Below are positions 61,124-64,000 of a DNA stretch of 64,000 nt, piece after piece (positions within the stretch are counted from its first letter, which is position 1; every line of letters starts with the position of its first letter). The position numbers were made by a program, and so were the translations under genes. The notes beneath the pieces were generated by a model. That model saw only the letters and a program-made list of their open reading frames with translations, made no database searches and was not told the DNA's origin. Origin of the DNA: CBDUXP01 sp965371225 [NCBI: uncultured bacterium] (GTDB lineage: Bacteria > Abyssobacteria > SURF-5 > CBDUXP01); the NCBI GenBank assembly GCA_965371225.1, contig CBDUXP010000012.1:22188-86187 (forward strand). Reading direction: 5' to 3'.

Positions 61124-62714
61124 TCTGCGACTCGCCCACGCGCGTGTTCGGCTGGAGAGTGAAGTCGGCGCGCGCCGCCGGGACATGGGGCGGGTCTCCC
61201 TGCAGGCGTTTGGTCGGCTCTACTTCCCGCATCTGCTCTCGAAACCGGATTCCGTCCTGCACATCGACCTCTATGCGTACCTCCAGCCGACGCCAGAGAG
61301 CCGGGGGCTCCGGCTGGCCATCGGCGCACCGCGCGGCATCGCTAAGAGCACTGTGGTCAGCCTGATGTACGTGGTGTGGTGCGTCTGCTACGGGACGGAA
61401 GCGTACATCGTCCTGCTCAGCGATACCGCCGACAAGGCGGCAGATTTCCTCGGGCAAATCAAGACGGAACTGGAGACGAACCCGCGGCTCCGGATGGACT
61501 TCCCCCACGTGTGCGAACCGGTCGGCCGGAAACCGCCACCGACCCGCTGGCGCAAGAACGAAATAATTACACGCACCGGCGTCAAGCTCACAGCGCTGGG
61601 GGCGGGCCAGAAACTCCGTGGACGCAAGCACGGCGCGTACCGCCCCACACTGCTCATCCTTGATGACGTGGAGAACGAGGACAACACCGCAACGGCCGAG
61701 GCCCGCGAACGGCTGGCGGCGTGGTTCGCGAAGGTGGTGCTCAAGAGCGGCACGCCCGAGACCAACGTGGTCGTGGTGGGTACGCTGCAGCATTACGACG
61801 CCCTGCTGGCGAGGCTCGTGGACCCGAACCGCGCCCCGGCCTGGACGGGCCGCGTCTATCGCTCGGTACTGGCGTGGTCTCCCGCCACCGACGCGTGGGA
61901 GCACTGGGTGAATCTCTTTCATCGGCGCACGGAGGACGCCGACGGGCGCACGGGGCCAGAGGCCGCGGCCGCCTATCTGGCGGCTCACGAGGACGAGATG
62001 CTTGAAGACACCGCGGTCCTGTGGCCGGAGTTGGAAGACTACGCCACGCTCATGGTCATGCGCGAGAGCGAAGGGCACGCGAGTTTCGATTCGGAGAAGC
62101 AGAACGAACCTGTCAACCCCCGGGATTGTCTGTTCCAGCCGGAGGACTTTGTGTTCTGGGATGCGCAATGGCCGACCGAAACCGCGCTGCTGGCCATGCT
62201 CGGGACGGACGTGCAAATGCTCGGCGCCTGCGATCCGAGTCTGGGCAAACGGGGGACCGGGGGGGATGACTCGGCCATTGTCACGGTGGCGCGCCACCGG
62301 TCCACGGGCACGCTCTACGTTCTGGACGCAGATCTCGCGCGTCGCCCACCCGACCGGACCATCGACGACATCCTTGCGTATCATCAGCGACGCAGATACA
62401 AGGCGTTTGCCGTTGAGACGAACCAGTTTCAGGTGCTCATGGCGGACGAGCTGCGGAAACGGGCGAACGCCCAGGGCAGCTACCTCCGCGTGCGGGACGT
62501 CACTCACCGCACGGACAAGATTGCGCGCATCCAGAGCCTCCAGCCCCTCGTCAAGGCTGGTGCGCTTCAGTTCAACCGGCGGCATCGCCAACTGCTCGAA
62601 CAGTTGCGGCTGTTTCCCAAGGCCGCCCACGACGACGGCCCCGACGCCCTTGAAATGGCCGTGGCCGTCGCCCACCAGCACGGCCGACACCGCGTAACGT
62701 GCCGGGAGTTCTAA
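61095..62714 (+). CDS. Phage terminase large subunit
   Basis: About 540 residues. The packaging ATPase has Walker A GAPRGIAKST at about 77-86 and Walker B LLILDDVEN. The RNase H-like nuclease has CDPSLGKRGTGGDDSAI, FAVETNQFQ and the late DDGPDALEM, which carry the metal-binding acidic residues. It cuts concatemeric phage DNA and pumps it into the prohead. The start could be ATG 61095 (chosen) or the GTG at 61104. The stop overlaps the convergent zinc-ribbon gene by four bases. Confidence 0.93.
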   Translation: MRRVATPPRSLRLAHARVRLESEVGARRRDMGRVSLQAFGRLYFPHLLSKPDSVLHIDLYAYLQPTPESRGLRLAIGAPRGIAKSTVVSLMYVVWCVCYGTEAYIVLLSDTADKAADFLGQIKTELETNPRLRMDFPHVCEPVGRKPPPTRWRKNEIITRTGVKLTALGAGQKLRGRKHGAYRPTLLILDDVENEDNTATAEARERLAAWFAKVVLKSGTPETNVVVVGTLQHYDALLARLVDPNRAPAWTGRVYRSVLAWSPATDAWEHWVNLFHRRTEDADGRTGPEAAAAYLAAHEDEMLEDTAVLWPELEDYATLMVMRESEGHASFDSEKQNEPVNPRDCLFQPEDFVFWDAQWPTETALLAMLGTDVQMLGACDPSLGKRGTGGDDSAIVTVARHRSTGTLYVLDADLARRPPDRTIDDILAYHQRRRYKAFAVETNQFQVLMADELRKRANAQGSYLRVRDVTHRTDKIARIQSLQPLVKAGALQFNRRHRQLLEQLRLFPKAAHDDGPDALEMAVAVAHQHGRHRVTCREF

Positions 62715-63298
62715 GGGCTACCCTTACACAGAAGAGGATCACGAGCGAGGCCAGGCTTGCCGTACTCCCCGGGATTGACTTCCCAGGTCGTGTCCCGTTT
62801 CTCGATGCACTGACAGGCGACACACGTCACCCCGTTATCGCCCGGCCGGCCACCGTTCACGTGCACTTTCGTGACGTCACGGCCGCACGGGGTTTTTCCC
62901 GTCGGCTGCCAGCGATGGATCTTCGGTCGCCAAGGCTGCAATGCTTGCTTGAGCTGCCAGTCGCGGTGGCCAAGCGTGTACAGGGTCCGATAGAGAGACA
63001 AAGCTTGCGGGGGCACCCTGCCCCAGAGAACTTCCACATGTCCACAACAGAACTCTTCCGTGAGGACAGTCCGCCGCTTACCCGCTGAACCGGCAGCCGG
63101 GCGTCCACGTGTGTCTATGGTAGTTCGGCATACCCGCACGCCCGCCTTCTCATCCCACACATCTACCACCTTCTGGCCACCACACAGCGAGCAGTAGGGC
63201 GCGACGCAGACGCTTTCCCAGCCCGACTCCGGCCCGACGAGCCGTCGCCTGCTCGGGGTGGTGCCGTGTATAAGCCGGAGCGAGGGCGTGTCCCGCAT
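62711..63298 (-). CDS. Zinc-ribbon-like phage protein of unknown function
   Basis: 195 residues with paired Cys: YCSLCGG near 35-41 and a C-terminal ribbon of CGRD and CVACQC. Similar Cys-rich small proteins are common in phage early regions. No ribosome site is obvious before ATG 63298. It is convergent with the terminase. Function unknown. Confidence 0.5.
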   Translation of the reverse strand: MRDTPSLRLIHGTTPSRRRLVGPESGWESVCVAPYCSLCGGQKVVDVWDEKAGVRVCRTTIDTRGRPAAGSAGKRRTVLTEEFCCGHVEVLWGRVPPQALSLYRTLYTLGHRDWQLKQALQPWRPKIHRWQPTGKTPCGRDVTKVHVNGGRPGDNGVTCVACQCIEKRDTTWEVNPGEYGKPGLARDPLLCKGSP

Positions 63299-63425
63299 AG
63301 ACCCTTAGCAGGCCACAATGCGCCACCGGCCACGTTTCATCCAGGGGTCGCTTGACCTGCCGCCGGTTGAATCTTGCCATCACCTCGCGAGTCCCGCCAC
63401 AGCCCCCGCAGCGAAATAGGGCCAA
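63150..63425 (-). CDS. Possible small Cys-containing phage protein
   Basis: A short frame with RCGGCGG near its TTG start overlaps the zinc-ribbon gene in another frame. Only the CxxC and the basic character support it; the start codon is poor. It may be the upstream neighbour with a start at ATG 63380. Confidence 0.25.
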   Translation of the reverse strand: MALFRCGGCGGTREVMARFNRRQVKRPLDETWPVAHCGLLRVYAGHALAPAYTRHHPEQATARRAGVGLGKRLRRALLLAVWWPEGGRCVG

Positions 63426-63685
63426 AGAAAGCGCGCGTCATAGCCACACTAACTCGGCGAGGCGGGCTTTAAGTCACTCCGAAACATGTCCATGACCAAG
63501 TGGCCAAATGCGATCCACTTGCCCGCCTGCGCCGTGAGTGATGTGTCAGGGCCGGACGCGCGCGACTCTAGGGGCGCACTCGTGCTGGGAAACCAAGGGG
63601 CCTATTGTGTACCCAATGCAGTCTTGCCCCCCAAGCGCCCCCTGACAATTAGATGCCCACAACGGATCGCCTGTAAGGTCAAACA
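63426..63685. other. Intergenic region near the right edge of the prophage module
   Basis: About 260 bases with no supported gene; composition is mixed and no clear hairpin or promoter was found. Confidence 0.35.
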
Positions 63686-64000
63686 CATGAGCAATTTGGA
63701 GCGTTCCTTGCGGCTCATGGCGGCGGGAATCGAACCCGAAGCGGCGTGTTTGCCCGCAACGTCAAACATAGGACGGGCCGAGGCAAGTAGCGGACAGATC
63801 GGGTCACCTCCCGGCCAGAATCGGACAGACATCCCGTCGGCACATGTCGAGGAGCGGACAGAACCGGTTGCCTCAGGTACAAGTACCGGTCACGCCCACG
63901 CCCCCATAGCGCCCCCACGTGATCTGCTCTACCTCGCCTGGGCCTGGCCGCAACTGCCGGAACAGATTCAAGGGTGCATCATCGCACTGGTGGAGGGCTA
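63686..64000 (+). CDS. Open reading frame running off the window, low support
   Basis: An ATG at 63686 opens a frame of 105 codons with no stop before the window edge. Its end, LLYLAWAWPQLPEQIQGCII, resembles short C-terminal segments seen near integrase genes. Its start region (MAAGIEPEAA) is the translation of the antisense of a tRNA/tmRNA-like 3' end, so the beginning is suspect. Confidence 0.25.
63718..63736 (-). other. tRNA/tmRNA 3'-end-like sequence, possible attachment site
   Basis: On the minus strand the segment GGGTTCGATTCCCGCCGCC has a T-arm (CGGG-TTCGATT-CCCG) and acceptor-like ending typical of tmRNA or tRNA 3' ends. No full tRNA can be folded from the flanking sequence. Such fragments mark phage integration sites. 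Confidence 0.35.

Noticed and set aside
60927-62690. Long minus-strand frame of about 587 codons
   Set aside because: Antisense to the large terminase, which has Walker and nuclease motifs.
63718-63800. Complete tRNA gene
   Set aside because: Only the T-arm and acceptor-like 3' part is present; no pairing 5' acceptor strand, D-arm or anticodon arm could be placed.

Overview
This 64 kb window is bacterial and mostly GC-rich, with tightly packed genes and short Shine-Dalgarno leaders. It looks like an uncultured Gram-negative soil or sediment lineage. The supporting genes are a tesA-ybbA-ybbP block, a CaiB/BaiF CoA-transferase, a CaiC-like CoA ligase, a chemotaxis transducer, RHS proteins and Tat/Sec-exported proteins. 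No rRNA, CRISPR array or complete tRNA was seen, so the phylum cannot be fixed from this window. One membrane-anchored protein resembles planctomycete proteins, but that is weak evidence.

Region 1 (1-23.2 kb) is ordinary chromosome. It carries a truncated short-chain dehydrogenase, a double beta-propeller protein, a D-2-hydroxyacid dehydrogenase, a glyoxalase-fold protein, an acyl-CoA ligase with nitroreductase operon, dihydrolipoamide dehydrogenase, a class III CoA-transferase, isoaspartyl peptidase, a single-domain globin facing a four-helix chemoreceptor, an RRM protein, a polytopic membrane protein with a D-aminoacylase-like amidohydrolase, and tesA divergent from ybbA-ybbP.

Region 2 (23.2-37.4 kb) is an accessory region marked by at least three decayed copies of one IS-derived element (near 23.2, 25.4 and 35.4-36.0 kb). 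Between them lie an orphan RHS tip with a membrane protein behind it (possible toxin and immunity pair), and a three-gene operon encoding a kinase-cyclase-STAND ATPase, a small protein and a subtilase. There is also an XRE/S24-like regulator that lacks the catalytic Ser and an SDR that lacks the catalytic Tyr and Lys.

Region 3 (35.9-50.1 kb, all on the minus strand, visibly less GC-rich) is the most unusual part. A compact operon encodes a Tat-exported PDZ-like protein, a radical SAM/SPASM peptide maturase, a GT9-type glycosyltransferase translationally coupled to it, a Cys-rich repeat protein with a duplicated leader-like N-terminus, and a large RHS protein with a Cys-rich tail. A DUF1573 protein and a GNAT-like protein lie upstream. 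I read this as a candidate RiPP-like pathway.

Region 4 (50.1-58.8 kb) is a second biosynthetic operon: ACP, hotdog dehydratase, ketosynthase, chain-length-factor-like protein and thioesterase in overlapping frames, followed by two translationally coupled B12-binding radical SAM enzymes. Together they suggest a modified polyene or specialised fatty acyl product. A divergent DUF2723/TPR membrane protein follows.

Region 5 (58.9-64 kb) is a prophage packaging module: a ParB-like/DNA methylase fusion, small and large terminase subunits, a zinc-ribbon protein and a short tmRNA/tRNA-3'-end-like sequence near the right edge that may be an attachment site.
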